Source: Mayfieldus sp963740555 | Lineage (GTDB): Bacteria; Actinomycetota; Thermoleophilia; Solirubrobacterales; 70-9 | Assembly: GCA_963740555.1 (NCBI GenBank) | Contig: CAVUES010000008.1 | Location: forward strand, 192,355-256,354 | Direction of reading: 5' to 3' | DNA length: 64,000 bases | Shown here: positions 1 to 7,998 of the stretch, piece after piece | How positions within the stretch are numbered: position 1 is the first letter of the stretch | Layout: each line of letters begins with the position of its first letter | The notes under the pieces: model-generated | The model's input: the letters and a program-made list of their open reading frames with translations, nothing else | Told to the model about the DNA's origin: nothing | Databases searched by the model: none | Made by a program: the position numbers and the translations under genes

Positions 1-162
1 GGCGACCCCCGGGACGCCGTGCTCGCGTGCCTGTTCGAGCGCCGGCTCCCAGCTCGAATCGGCGGCCAGGCCGACGGCGGAGAGCTCGTCGCTCGCGGCG
101 ACGATCTCCAGCGCCTGGGTGCCGATCGAGCCCGTGCAACCGAGGATCACCAGCTTCTTCAT
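1..162 (-). CDS. dxr: 1-deoxy-D-xylulose 5-phosphate reductoisomerase, N-terminal part (runs off the window)
   Basis: Second step of the MEP isoprenoid pathway (DXP to MEP, NADPH-dependent, cytosolic). Only the first 54 residues are in the window. They begin MKKLVILGCTGSIGTQALEI, with the GxTGSIG dinucleotide-binding turn typical of Dxr, and continue into the Rossmann region (VAASDELSAVGLAADSSW). The start is the ATG whose first base is 162. It is the last visible gene of the minus-strand rpsB-tsf-pyrH-frr-uppS-cdsA group, where dxr after cdsA is a common bacterial order. The catalytic domain lies outside the window, so completeness cannot be judged. Confidence 0.93.
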   Translation of the reverse strand, partial: MKKLVILGCTGSIGTQALEIVAASDELSAVGLAADSSWEPALEQAREHGVPGVA

Positions 163-209
163 GCCAGACAGGGTAGATATCGGTGCCCCGCGGCCCCTAA
201 GCGGTGCCT

Positions 210-248
210 GGTGCGCCTTTCGTCCGCATGCGTTAGGAAAGGCGCACC
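210..248. repeat. Dispersed palindromic repeat, copy A
   Basis: A perfect 12-bp stem (GGTGCGCCTTTC at 210-221 pairing with GAAAGGCGCACC at 237-248) closes a 15-nt loop containing the smaller palindrome CGCATGCG. It lies between the 3' end of the sprT-like gene and the start of dxr. A close relative is at 5659-5697. It has no T-tract on either strand, so it is either a terminator of the high-GC type or a REP-like repeat. Confidence 0.75.
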
Positions 249-257
249 GCAAGCGCT

Positions 258-752
258 TCAGGCGGCGTCGAGCGCCAGCTGGCCGGGATGCAGGCGAGCG
301 GTGGCCATGCGACGCCGCTCGATCGCCTCGGCGTAGGCGCCGTGGGTCGAGCCCCGAGCCGCGGTAACGGTGATTCCGTAGGCCTGGGCCATCGCCTCCT
401 TCAGCGTCTGCCGGAAAAGCCGCCCGTGCCAGCTCCGCCCGCGCCGGCCGACCGCAATGTGGACCAGCTCGTGCAGAAGGGTCTCCAGCACGTCGCCTGG
501 CCGGATGCCCGGGAAGGCGGTCACCGAGATGCGCCGCTCGGCGGGGACGGCGAAACCGAGGTTGCGCCGGGGGCGCGCCGAGGCGCGGCGCACGGTCAGC
601 GACGGAGGATCCTGCGCCAGCGGACCCTCGGCGCCACCGAAGACCGGGAGGGCGCAGAGCCGTCCCATCTCGCGATCGAGGTCCAGCCCGGCGACCTCGT
701 AATAGCTCGACGGACGCGGGTGCCTCCTTTGCGGCGCGGTATTCATGGCCAT
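258..752 (-). CDS. SprT-like zinc metalloprotease domain protein
   Basis: Predicted small metallopeptidase of the SprT/wss1-like zincin type. The motif HELVHIAVG (HExxH with a downstream Gly) is visible in the C-terminal half and is followed by RSWHGRLFRQTLKEA, typical of SprT-like folds where a further His helps bind zinc. About 164 residues from the ATG at 752. A second ATG lies at 746, and an upstream in-frame GTG at 797 has a weak GAAGG ribosome site, so the start is uncertain. It sits between cdsA and dxr in the same orientation and is probably cotranscribed. The substrate is unknown; SprT relatives act on DNA-protein crosslinks, but nothing here shows that role. Confidence 0.72.
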   Translation of the reverse strand: MAMNTAPQRRHPRPSSYYEVAGLDLDREMGRLCALPVFGGAEGPLAQDPPSLTVRRASARPRRNLGFAVPAERRISVTAFPGIRPGDVLETLLHELVHIAVGRRGRSWHGRLFRQTLKEAMAQAYGITVTAARGSTHGAYAEAIERRRMATARLHPGQLALDAA

Positions 753-829
753 GATCGTGCCGCCAGCCGCGGCGTCAAATGAGCGGTGGCGCTTCACCCG
801 GCCTTCGCCTCGCTCTGCGGCACGGCGCT

Positions 830-1813
830 CTAGTAGACGAACGCGACCGAGAGGTAGTAGCCGATAACGATCGTGAACAGGACCGCGTCGAGGCGGTCGA
901 GCAGGCCGCCGTGGGGGCCGAAGATGCTGCCGGTGTCCTTGATCCCGAGGTCGCGCTTGACCATCGACTCGAAGAGGTCTCCGATCGGGGCCAGCGCCGC
1001 GACGCAGGCGCCCATGATCAGCGCGTCGGTGCCGGTGAGCCAGTCCTGGTACAGGCCGGCGAACCAGAACGCCATCGTGCCGATCACGAAGCCGCCGATC
1101 AGCCCCTCCAGCGTCTTGTTCGGCGACAGCCGTGGCGCGATCCGCCGGCTGCCGAACAGCCGGCCGGTCGCGTAAGCGGCCGTATCGGTGGCGAAGGTCC
1201 CAACCAGCACGTCGATCAGAAGCGCGCCGCCGTGGTTCGGCAGGTCGCGCAGCAGCACGGCGTGAACGAGCGGCAGCCCGATCCAGGCGATCCCCAGCAG
1301 GGTCACCGCCATCGACACCGTGACGCCGTCGCGGCGCTCGCGGTTGGCGCCGAAGAGGAACAGGAGCGGGAACGAGGCGACGATCACGATCAGCACCTGA
1401 AACGAGCTGCCGTAGTGGGCGGCGACGATCATCGCCGGTACGGCGAGAAACCCAGCCACCTCCACCGGGCGCATCGACCGGGCCATCAGGAAGTACTCCC
1501 GCATCCCGATCACCCCCAGCATCACCATCGCGGCCATGAACACGACGCCGCCCAGCGCCGTGATCGCGATCGCGAACGCGATCCAGGGAATCGCGACCAG
1601 GACCCGCTTGATCGTCTCCCCGCTGGGCCCACGGCGCCGGCGACGCTCGGGATGTGGGGCCGGTGGCGGCTCGGGCGCGAACGGCTCCATCTCCAGTGAG
1701 TCGGGGTCGTCGCCGAAGATCGGCTCCACCGCGCGGCTGTCGTCGCCGAAGATCCGGTCGGCGTCGTCGAGGAAGCCTCGTCGCTTACGCCCTTCTCGCT
1801 CGCTGGACTCCAT
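830..1813 (-). CDS. cdsA: Phosphatidate cytidylyltransferase
   Basis: Makes CDP-diacylglycerol from CTP and phosphatidic acid at the membrane, the branch point of phospholipid synthesis. The protein has 327 residues. A charged, proline-rich cytosolic N-terminus of about 65 residues precedes several hydrophobic segments. The family signature is visible near the C-terminus: SPNKTLEGLIGG, then PIGDLFESMVKRDLGIKD and GPHGGLLDRLDA, which carry the conserved Asp residues. The N-terminal extension contains two similar IFGDD segments. It starts 6 bases after the uppS stop and is clearly in one operon with uppS and frr. Confidence 0.95.
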   Translation of the reverse strand: MESSEREGRKRRGFLDDADRIFGDDSRAVEPIFGDDPDSLEMEPFAPEPPPAPHPERRRRRGPSGETIKRVLVAIPWIAFAIAITALGGVVFMAAMVMLGVIGMREYFLMARSMRPVEVAGFLAVPAMIVAAHYGSSFQVLIVIVASFPLLFLFGANRERRDGVTVSMAVTLLGIAWIGLPLVHAVLLRDLPNHGGALLIDVLVGTFATDTAAYATGRLFGSRRIAPRLSPNKTLEGLIGGFVIGTMAFWFAGLYQDWLTGTDALIMGACVAALAPIGDLFESMVKRDLGIKDTGSIFGPHGGLLDRLDAVLFTIVIGYYLSVAFVY

Positions 1814-1819
1814 CTGGCC

Positions 1820-2515
1820 TTACCGGGCGCCGAAGCGCCGCTGGCGTGCCTCGAACTCCCCCAGGCACGCCGCGAAAGCATCGCGGTCGAAGTCGGGCCA
1901 TAGCTCGTCGCGGAACACGAGCTCGGAATAGGCGCACTGCCAGAGCAGGTAGTTGGAGAGCCGCTGTTCGCCGCTGGTCCTTATGAGCAGGTCGGGATCG
2001 TGCATGTCCGGTGCGTATAGATGACTCCGGAACTCCGCTTCGGTTTCGCCTTGAAAGCTTCGGGCCGCATCGACGATTTCCGCCCTGCCGCCGTAGTTGA
2101 AGGCGACGAAAAGCGTGATCCGGTCGTTTTCCTCGGTCTCCGCCTCGGCCCAGGCCATGCGCTCGATCAGCTCCGGCGATATGCCCTCGCGACGGCCGAT
2201 GAAGCGCATCCTCACCCCCTCGGCGTCCAGCTCCGGGGTCTCGCGGTCGATTCGCTCGCCGAACATCTGCATCAGCCCGTCCACCTCGTCGGCCGAGCGC
2301 GACCAGTTCTCGGTCGAGAACGAGAACACGGTCAGCTCTTCGATCCCGAATTCGACCGCGTCCCGAAGCCGCGCCTTGACGTTGTCGGCCCCGGCCTCAT
2401 GACCCTCGTTGACCGCCAGGCCGCGCCGCTCGGCCCAGCGCCCGTTGCCGTCGGTGATGATCGCGACGTAGCGCGCCGCGGACGCCTCCCCCCCGGCGCC
2501 CGGCTCAGACCTCAA
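1820..2515 (-). CDS. uppS: Isoprenyl transferase (undecaprenyl diphosphate synthase family)
   Basis: Cis-prenyltransferase that elongates farnesyl-PP to the lipid carrier used in cell-wall synthesis. Family motifs are present: ITDGNGRWAERRG with the catalytic Asp, the FSTENWSR segment, and the C-terminal RTSGEQRLSNYLLWQ and YSELVF. The pyrophosphate-binding region reads DGNGRW, where DGNGRWA is usual. The reading frame stays open upstream inside frr, but the conserved region begins just after the TTG at 2515, which overlaps the frr 3' end and is the best start; no AUG or GUG is nearer. It is followed by cdsA after 6 bases. Confidence 0.93.
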   Translation of the reverse strand: MRSEPGAGGEASAARYVAIITDGNGRWAERRGLAVNEGHEAGADNVKARLRDAVEFGIEELTVFSFSTENWSRSADEVDGLMQMFGERIDRETPELDAEGVRMRFIGRREGISPELIERMAWAEAETEENDRITLFVAFNYGGRAEIVDAARSFQGETEAEFRSHLYAPDMHDPDLLIRTSGEQRLSNYLLWQCAYSELVFRDELWPDFDRDAFAACLGEFEARQRRFGAR

Positions 2516-3071
2516 GGATTTCTTCTTCTTTTCCCTTGAGGAGGCCATCGATCTCGCCGATCGCCTCGTCGGTGAGCTTCTGAAGCTCACTTTCCGCCCG
2601 GTGCTCCTCGTCCGAACCGGTCTCGCCCTCTTTCTTCAGCTCGCGCAGATCGGCCATCACGTCGCGGCGGATGTTGCGAACCGCCACGCGACCCTCTTCG
2701 GCGACCCCATGCACGACCTTGACCATCTCCTTGCGGCGCTCCTCGGTCAGCTCGGGGATCTGGAGGCGGATCACGTTGCCGTCGTTGTTCGGCGTCAGGC
2801 CGACGTCGGACTCGAGGATCGACTTCTCGATCGCGGCGATCGCCGACTTGTCGAAGGGCGTCAGGGTCAAGAGGCGCGCGTCGGTGGTCGCGATGCTGGC
2901 CAGTTGCCGAAGGTCGGTCGGGCTGCCGTAGTAATCGACAGTGATCCGGTCCAGCAGATGCGGTGAGGCGCGCCCGGTGCGCACGGTCGCCAGCTCGTTG
3001 CGCGTCGACTCGACCGACTTGTGCATCCGCTCCTTGGCGTCAGCGAGGAACTCGTCGATCATCTCGGGCAT
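2505..3071 (-). CDS. frr: Ribosome recycling factor
   Basis: Splits post-termination ribosomes together with EF-G. It has 188 residues, the usual family length. Signatures include VRTGRASPHLLDRITVDYYG near residues 31-50, the TPFDKSAIAAIEKSI segment and LTEERRKEMVKVVH. Domain I helices are rich in charged residues. It lies directly downstream of pyrH (15-base gap) in the standard rpsB-tsf-pyrH-frr order. Confidence 0.97.
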   Translation of the reverse strand: MPEMIDEFLADAKERMHKSVESTRNELATVRTGRASPHLLDRITVDYYGSPTDLRQLASIATTDARLLTLTPFDKSAIAAIEKSILESDVGLTPNNDGNVIRLQIPELTEERRKEMVKVVHGVAEEGRVAVRNIRRDVMADLRELKKEGETGSDEEHRAESELQKLTDEAIGEIDGLLKGKEEEILEV

Positions 3072-3086
3072 CGGTCAGTCCTAGGG

Positions 3087-3824
3087 CTAGCGGGCCGGCC
3101 CGTTGGAGACCAGCGTCCCGACCCTCTCTCCGGAAACGATCCTATCTATGTTGTGCTCGTCGGCCATGTTGAAGACGTAGATCGGCAGGTCGTTGTCCAT
3201 GCACAGCGACAGCGCCGTCGAGTCCATCACCTTCAGCCCGCGCTCGATCGCCTCGCGGTGTGTGAGCTCGGGGATGAATTTGGCGTCGGGGCTCGACGCC
3301 GGATCGGCGTCGTAGACGCCCTCGACCCGGTTTTTGGCCATCAGGATCGCCTCCGCGCGGATCTCCAGCGCGCGCAGCGCCGCCGCGGTGTCGGTGGTGA
3401 AGAACGGGTTGCCGGTCCCGGCGGCGAAGATCACGATGCGACCCTTCTCGAGGTGGCGCATCGCGCGGCGCCGGATGTAGGGCTCGGCGACCTCCTTGAC
3501 GTCGATCGCCGACATCACCCGGGTGTGCTCGCCGAGCTTCTCGAGCGCGTCTTGAAGTGTGAGCGCGTTCAGCACCGTCGCCAGCATCCCCATGTAGTCG
3601 CCGGTCGCCCGGTCCATCCCCTTCGCGGCCGCCTGCAGTCCGCGGTAGATGTTGCCCGCGCCGACCACCACCGAGACCTCGACGCCACGTGCCCGCGTGC
3701 CGCGAATCTGCTCGGCGATCCGCTTCACCTGCTCGGCATCGGTGCCGTACTCCAGCTCCCCCATCAGGGCCTCCCCGGACAGCTTCAGGAGGATGCGGCG
3801 GAATTTCGGCTCTGAAGCTGCCAT
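3087..3824 (-). CDS. pyrH: UMP kinase
   Basis: Phosphorylates UMP to UDP in pyrimidine nucleotide synthesis; cytosolic hexamer of the amino acid kinase fold. It has 245 residues. Visible motifs are RILLKLSGEALMG at the N-terminus, VVVGAGNIYRGL for phosphate binding, the MDRATGDYMGMLATVLNAL helix, and the DNDLPIYVFN nucleotide-binding segment near the C-terminus. It lies between tsf and frr, as in most bacteria. Confidence 0.97.
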   Translation of the reverse strand: MAASEPKFRRILLKLSGEALMGELEYGTDAEQVKRIAEQIRGTRARGVEVSVVVGAGNIYRGLQAAAKGMDRATGDYMGMLATVLNALTLQDALEKLGEHTRVMSAIDVKEVAEPYIRRRAMRHLEKGRIVIFAAGTGNPFFTTDTAAALRALEIRAEAILMAKNRVEGVYDADPASSPDAKFIPELTHREAIERGLKVMDSTALSLCMDNDLPIYVFNMADEHNIDRIVSGERVGTLVSNGPAR

Positions 3825-3850
3825 CGCGCTCGCCGCTCGCGTCGGCCGGC

Positions 3851-4459
3851 CTATTCCTCCCCAACCCGGAAGTAGGCGAAGCGGGCGATCCGCACGTTCT
3901 CGCTGGTCTTCGAAGCTATCTCCTGGCGCAGCTCCTCGATCGTCTTGCCCTCGTGCTTGTCGGCGTTTATGTGCTCCTGGCCGAGCAGGACGATCTCCTT
4001 CTCTCCCTTCGCAAGCCGTCCCTCGACGATCTGCTCGATCTTGTCCTCCGGAAGGCCCTCCTCACGTGCCTCCTCGGTGAGGATGCGCCGCTCGTTCTCC
4101 CGCTCTGACTCCGGGATGTCCTGATCGGAGACGTATCGCGCACCGCTTCCGGCGACGTGGAGAGCGACCTCGTAGGCGAAGGCCTTGAACTCGTCGCTGC
4201 GGGCGACGAAGTCGGTCTCGCACTGGACCTCGACCATCGCCCCGACCTGATCGTTGGCGTGCACGTAGGCGCTGATCACGCCCTCTTCGGTGCCGCGCCC
4301 CTCACGCTTGGCGGCCGAGGCCTGGCCCTTGATGCGGAGGATCTCGATCGCGCGCTCCATGTCGCCCTCGGCTTCGGCGAGCGCTGCCTTGCAATCCATC
4401 ATCCCCGCCCCGGTGCGGTCGCGGAGGCTCTTCACGTCGGCCGCTGATGGCTGGGTCAC
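3851..4459 (-). CDS. tsf: Elongation factor Ts
   Basis: Nucleotide exchange factor for EF-Tu. At 202 residues it is the short form, with a single core domain rather than the roughly 280-residue enterobacterial type. The N-terminal signature LRDRTGAGMMDCKAALAEA and the TDFVARSDEFK segment are both present. The GTG start at 4459 overlaps the rpsB stop (GTGA), indicating translational coupling to S2. It is followed by pyrH. Confidence 0.97.
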   Translation of the reverse strand: MTQPSAADVKSLRDRTGAGMMDCKAALAEAEGDMERAIEILRIKGQASAAKREGRGTEEGVISAYVHANDQVGAMVEVQCETDFVARSDEFKAFAYEVALHVAGSGARYVSDQDIPESERENERRILTEEAREEGLPEDKIEQIVEGRLAKGEKEIVLLGQEHINADKHEGKTIEELRQEIASKTSENVRIARFAYFRVGEE

Positions 4460-5499
4460 TTCGACTCGCCACCTTCGGGAGATGCCGGCGCCGGCGCCTG
4501 CTCGGGCGCCTGCTGCTGTCCCGACTCCGATTCCGCCGGGGCCGGCGGCGGGCTGGCCTGACGCTGGTCGGCCGGGGGCTGCGCTGCCTGAGGAGCCTGC
4601 GAAGACTGCGCGGGCTGAGGAGCCTGCGAAGACTGCGCGGGCTGTGCGGCGGCTTGCTGCTCGCCGGCCGCCGCCTGCGCCGCGGCGGCCTGGGCGGCGG
4701 CTGCCTCCTCGGCTTCCTTGCGGGCCTTCTCTTCCTCCTCGCGCTTGCGTCGCGCCTCTTCCTCGCGCAGGCGGGCGGCTTCCTCCTCGGCGCGCCGCTT
4801 CTCCTCGGCGGCTCGCCAGGTGGACGACCCTTCCTCGATCGACCCGCCGACGGAGCGAATCACCAGCTCACAGGAGCGGATCGCGTCGTCGTTGCCCGGG
4901 ATCACGTAGTCGATCGGCTCCGGGTCGCAGTTGGTGTCGACAAGGCCGATCAGCGGAATGCGCAGGCGCGCGGCCTCGCGGACCGCGATCTCCTCCGTCT
5001 TCAGGTCGATCACGAACACGGCGTCTGGCAGGCGCTCCATGTCGCGCACGCCGCCGAGGTTGTACTCGAGCTTCGCAAGCTCGGCCTGCATCCCCATCCG
5101 CTCCTTCGTCGGCAGCAGCTCGAGCCGCCCCTGCTCCTGCAGGTCGGTCAGCTCGTGCAGGCGCTTGATCCGGGCCGAGATCGTGTTGAAGTTGGTCAGC
5201 AGACCGCCGAGCCAGCGAAGGTTCACGAACGGCATCTTCGATCGCTCGGCCCACTCCTGCACGGCGTCACGCGACTGCTTCTTCGTGCCCACTAACAGCA
5301 CGGTCCCGCCGCCGCGCGTGAGCTCGGCGGCGAACTCCTGCGCTTCCTTGAGCAGCTGCTCGGTCTGGAGCAGATCGATGATGTGGATCCCGTCGCGCTC
5401 GCCGTAGATGTAACGGCGCATCTTCGGGTTCCAGCGGCGTGTCTGGTGGCCGAAATGGACTCCGGCCTCCAGCAGCTCCTTGATGCCTACTTCGGCCAT
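4456..5499 (-). CDS. rpsB: 30S ribosomal protein S2 with a long low-complexity C-terminal tail
   Basis: Ribosomal protein of the small subunit. The canonical S2 domain covers about residues 1-235 (GVHFGHQTRRWNPKM near the start; LRIPLIGLVDTNCDPE and IPGNDDAIRS later). It is followed by about 110 extra residues: first a highly charged, probably coiled-coil segment rich in Arg, Glu and Ala, then a Gln/Ala/Pro/Ser-rich stretch. The DNA for this tail includes a 27-bp tandem repeat. S2 is usually about 240-260 residues, so the tail is unusual. It is the first gene of the cluster, preceded by a 206-bp gap. Confidence 0.96.
   Translation of the reverse strand: MAEVGIKELLEAGVHFGHQTRRWNPKMRRYIYGERDGIHIIDLLQTEQLLKEAQEFAAELTRGGGTVLLVGTKKQSRDAVQEWAERSKMPFVNLRWLGGLLTNFNTISARIKRLHELTDLQEQGRLELLPTKERMGMQAELAKLEYNLGGVRDMERLPDAVFVIDLKTEEIAVREAARLRIPLIGLVDTNCDPEPIDYVIPGNDDAIRSCELVIRSVGGSIEEGSSTWRAAEEKRRAEEEAARLREEEARRKREEEEKARKEAEEAAAAQAAAAQAAAGEQQAAAQPAQSSQAPQPAQSSQAPQAAQPPADQRQASPPPAPAESESGQQQAPEQAPAPASPEGGESK
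4588..4644. repeat. 27-bp tandem repeat in the rpsB tail
   Basis: Two adjacent, essentially identical 27-bp units within the S2 tail, plus three bases of a third. Each encodes the nonapeptide repeat around AQSSQAPQ. The unit length is a multiple of three, so copy number can change without breaking the frame. Confidence 0.85.
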
Positions 5500-5658
5500 C
5501 CGGGTGCTTCCTTTCCTTGGGATTTGCTGCTATTCCCGTCGCTTCCGCGGGACCGGAGGCCCAGACGCAGGCTGCTCTCCGGCAGGACCCGCTTGTGTCG
5601 ACGGGGGTCGTTGACGGTCGGCGCGCATTGTACGGGCAGACCGCGAACAGCCGCCTGC

Positions 5659-5697
5659 GGTGCGCCTTCTTGACCGCATGCGGAAGAAAGGCGCACC
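5659..5697. repeat. Dispersed palindromic repeat, copy B
   Basis: An outer 10-bp stem (GGTGCGCCTT at 5659-5668 with AAGGCGCACC at 5688-5697) surrounds an inner CTT/AAG pairing and the palindrome CCGCATGCGG. It has the same design and nearly the same outer arms as copy A. It lies 9 bases beyond the rluD-like stop in the 206-bp gap before rpsB. The rest of this gap must hold the rpsB promoter, but no clear -35/-10 pair is visible. Confidence 0.75.
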
Positions 5698-5705
5698 GGC
5701 CGGCT

Positions 5706-6386
5706 CTATACCGCTCGCGCCAGCTCTAGCGCCGTCTCGAGGTCCGAGGGGAGCTCGGAGGTGAACTCGAGTCGCTCGCCGCTGGCGGGGTGCGCGAAGG
5801 CGAGCCGGTGGGCGTGCAGGAACTGGCGGCCCAGCCCGTAAGCCTCGCCGGCGCCGTAGGTCGGATCACCGATCAGGGGGTGATCGATGGCGGCGAAGTG
5901 GGCGCGGATCTGATGCGTGCGGCCGGTCTCCAGGCGGACCTCGACGTAGCTGTCGGCGGGGAGCAGCTCCAGGACCGTGAAGTGGGTACGCGCCTCGCGC
6001 GCGCCGGCTCCCGAGACCGCCATCCGGGTTCGGGTCCGCCGCTCGCGGCCGATCGGCGCGTCGATGGTCCCGGTGCGCGACTCGAGGTGCCCGCGGGCGA
6101 GCGCCAGGTAGACGCGATCGACTTCGCGCGCCGCGACCTGCGCGGCCAGCGCCCGCTGCGCCTCGTCCGTACGGGCGACGACCAGCAGGCCGGAGGTGTC
6201 CTTGTCGAGGCGATGGACGATCCCGGGCCGCTCCGGGTCACCACCGCCGAGCAGGTCGGCGAGCTGGTCGACCAGCGTCGGGCCACGATGTGACGGCGCA
6301 GGATGGACGACGAGGCCCGCCGGCTTGTCGATCACCGCAACGGACTCGTCGAGATGGACGATCTCCGCCGCGGGGGCGTCCGTCAC
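5706..6386 (-). CDS. RluA-family pseudouridine synthase (RluD-like)
   Basis: Predicted 23S rRNA or tRNA uridine isomerase. Family motifs include the catalytic HRLDKDTSGLLVVARTDEAQ with its Asp, then GRTHQIRAHFAAIDHPLIGD and the C-terminal FLHAHRLAF. About 226 residues from the GTG at 6386, which overlaps the lspA stop (GTGA). The N-terminal S4 RNA-binding domain common in RluD is absent; the open frame upstream is only the shadow of lspA. It follows lspA in one operon, as in many bacteria. Confidence 0.92.
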   Translation of the reverse strand: MTDAPAAEIVHLDESVAVIDKPAGLVVHPAPSHRGPTLVDQLADLLGGGDPERPGIVHRLDKDTSGLLVVARTDEAQRALAAQVAAREVDRVYLALARGHLESRTGTIDAPIGRERRTRTRMAVSGAGAREARTHFTVLELLPADSYVEVRLETGRTHQIRAHFAAIDHPLIGDPTYGAGEAYGLGRQFLHAHRLAFAHPASGERLEFTSELPSDLETALELARAV

Positions 6387-6856
6387 CCCTCCGACTCCTC
6401 CAGGAACACGAGCGCGAGGCCGGCGACGCCGAGGATGATCGCGACGTCGGCCACGTTGAAGGACGGCCACAGCGGAAGGTCGATCCAGTCGGTCACCGAG
6501 TCGATTCGCACGCGGTCGGCGAGGTTGCCGAAGGCGCCGCCGGCAAGCAGGCCGACCGCCACCCAGAGGCCCGGGCGCGTGGAGTTGCGGGCGAACAGGA
6601 AGAGGATCAGGCCCAAGGCGGCGAGGGTGAGGACGATCAGGCCGGCGCCGCCACCTCCGGCAAGCCCGAAGGCGATTCCCTTGTTGTGGACGTCGGTCAG
6701 GTGCAGGCCGGGAAAGACCGCGACGCGCTCGCCCGGCACAAGGGCGGATTGAATCGCGGCCTTGCTCCCCTGGTCCACAGCGACCACGACGCCGCAGAGC
6801 GCCAGCGCCAGCCGCCAGGCCCGAGCCCGTACTCCCGCGAGGTTGAGGCGATTCAC
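6383..6856 (-). CDS. lspA: Lipoprotein signal peptidase II
   Basis: Membrane aspartyl protease that removes signal peptides from prolipoproteins. It has 157 residues and about four hydrophobic segments. The first catalytic region reads DVHNKGIAFGL, and the second Asp lies in SFNVADVAIILG; the GNLADRVR motif is also present. The GTG start at 6856 overlaps the yggT stop, and its own stop overlaps the rluD-like start, so the three genes are translationally coupled. The window encodes likely substrates: the lipoprotein at 55346 and the binding protein at 30614. Confidence 0.94.
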   Translation of the reverse strand: MNRLNLAGVRARAWRLALALCGVVVAVDQGSKAAIQSALVPGERVAVFPGLHLTDVHNKGIAFGLAGGGGAGLIVLTLAALGLILFLFARNSTRPGLWVAVGLLAGGAFGNLADRVRIDSVTDWIDLPLWPSFNVADVAIILGVAGLALVFLEESEG

Positions 6857-7164
6857 GGATTGATGATCGCGTCGACGATCAGCGTCCTGGCGATGATCAG
6901 CACGATGATCCCGATGATCGGACTGATGTCGAGTGCGAAGCCTCCGCCGCCGATCGGGGGAATGAATCGCCGGAACAGGTTCAGATAGGGATTCGTCGTT
7001 TCGGTGATGAAGTCGAGCACCGGGCGCAGAGTGGCGCTGCGGGGGATGCGCGGAATCCACGACATCAGGATGTTGCAGAAGATCAGGATCATGTAGACGA
7101 GGAAGAGTGCGTTGACGTAGTTGGCCGCGTCGCCCTTGGACAGGGCCATCGGGATGAGGTTCAT
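6853..7164 (-). CDS. YggT family membrane protein
   Basis: Small integral membrane protein (103 residues) with two hydrophobic segments (VNALFLVYMILIFCNILMSW and IIGIIVLIIARTLIVDA) separated by a loop containing the family hallmark TNPYLNLFRRFIPPIGG. YggT proteins are linked to division-site or envelope processes by gene neighbourhood; the biochemical role is not settled. It overlaps proC by ATGA at its start and lspA by GTGA at its end. The position close to sepF is the classical Gram-positive arrangement. Confidence 0.92.
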   Translation of the reverse strand: MNLIPMALSKGDAANYVNALFLVYMILIFCNILMSWIPRIPRSATLRPVLDFITETTNPYLNLFRRFIPPIGGGGFALDISPIIGIIVLIIARTLIVDAIINP

Positions 7165-7928
7165 TCCGCCATCCTCGCAAGCGAGGCACGCACAGCACTC
7201 GCGAATGCCTCAACTACGCCAGCCTCGTCCAGCACCGCGAGCCCCATCTCGGTGCTGCCCCCGGGCGAGGCGACGGCTTTGCGGAGATCGGCCGGGTGTC
7301 GCTCCTGAAGCAACTCCGCGGTCCCCGCCGTCGCGTCCACGACCAAGGAGTAAGCGAGCTCCGAATCGAGCCCCTCCGCAATGCCCGCCTCTGCCATCGC
7401 CTCCATCACCAGCGCGAGCCAGGCCGGTGAGCAGCCCATCAGCGCGGTGGCAGGGTCGAACAGGTCATCGTCTAGATCGACCACCCGGCCCAGCGGCTCG
7501 AGAAGCTCCCTCACCTCCGCGACCGTCTCATCCGGGGTCCCGTCCGCCGCGCTAAAGCAGAGGACGCCACGGCGCAGCTCGACCGCCACGTTGGGAACGG
7601 TCCGCAGAACAGTCGACTTGGGGAATGCCTCAGCGACCTCGGCCACCGGCGTCGGGCCGAGGAGCGACAGCACGGCGGGGGCCTCTTGCGCCTGCGCAGC
7701 CACCGATTCCAGGGCGTTCGGCTTCATCGCCAGCACCAGGAGGTCGGATTGCTCGGCCAGCTCGGCATTTGAGTCGAGCGGCTCGCCCCCGACTTCATCG
7801 GCAAGGGTCGCCGCCCGCCCCGACCCGGAGTCGGTGAACAACATCCGCTCAGGCCCGCCGTCGCCGGCCGCCCAACCGCGCGCCATCGCCGCGGCCATGT
7901 TCCCGGATCCCGCGAAGCCGACGATCAT
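7161..7928 (-). CDS. proC: Pyrroline-5-carboxylate reductase
   Basis: Last step of proline synthesis, reducing pyrroline-5-carboxylate with NAD(P)H. It has 255 residues. The N-terminal Rossmann motif is VGFAGSGNMAAAMARGW, VLAMKPNALE follows, and the C-terminal ProC signature is visible as DATAGTAELL and ASPGGSTEMGLAVLDEAGV. It lies between sepF and yggT, a frequent location. Its stop overlaps the yggT start. Confidence 0.95.
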   Translation of the reverse strand: MIVGFAGSGNMAAAMARGWAAGDGGPERMLFTDSGSGRAATLADEVGGEPLDSNAELAEQSDLLVLAMKPNALESVAAQAQEAPAVLSLLGPTPVAEVAEAFPKSTVLRTVPNVAVELRRGVLCFSAADGTPDETVAEVRELLEPLGRVVDLDDDLFDPATALMGCSPAWLALVMEAMAEAGIAEGLDSELAYSLVVDATAGTAELLQERHPADLRKAVASPGGSTEMGLAVLDEAGVVEAFASAVRASLARMAE

Positions 7929-7998
7929 GGCCGCAAGGCTATATCGGGGGTAGCCCCAGCTCCGTCCCGAGACCGAATGACGAATGACGAGCTACGAA

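Noticed and set aside
779..1699. A long plus-strand frame opposite cdsA, and many similar long antisense frames elsewhere
   Set aside because: High-GC codon bias leaves antisense frames open; they are rich in Arg, His, Asp and Gln with no domain signals.
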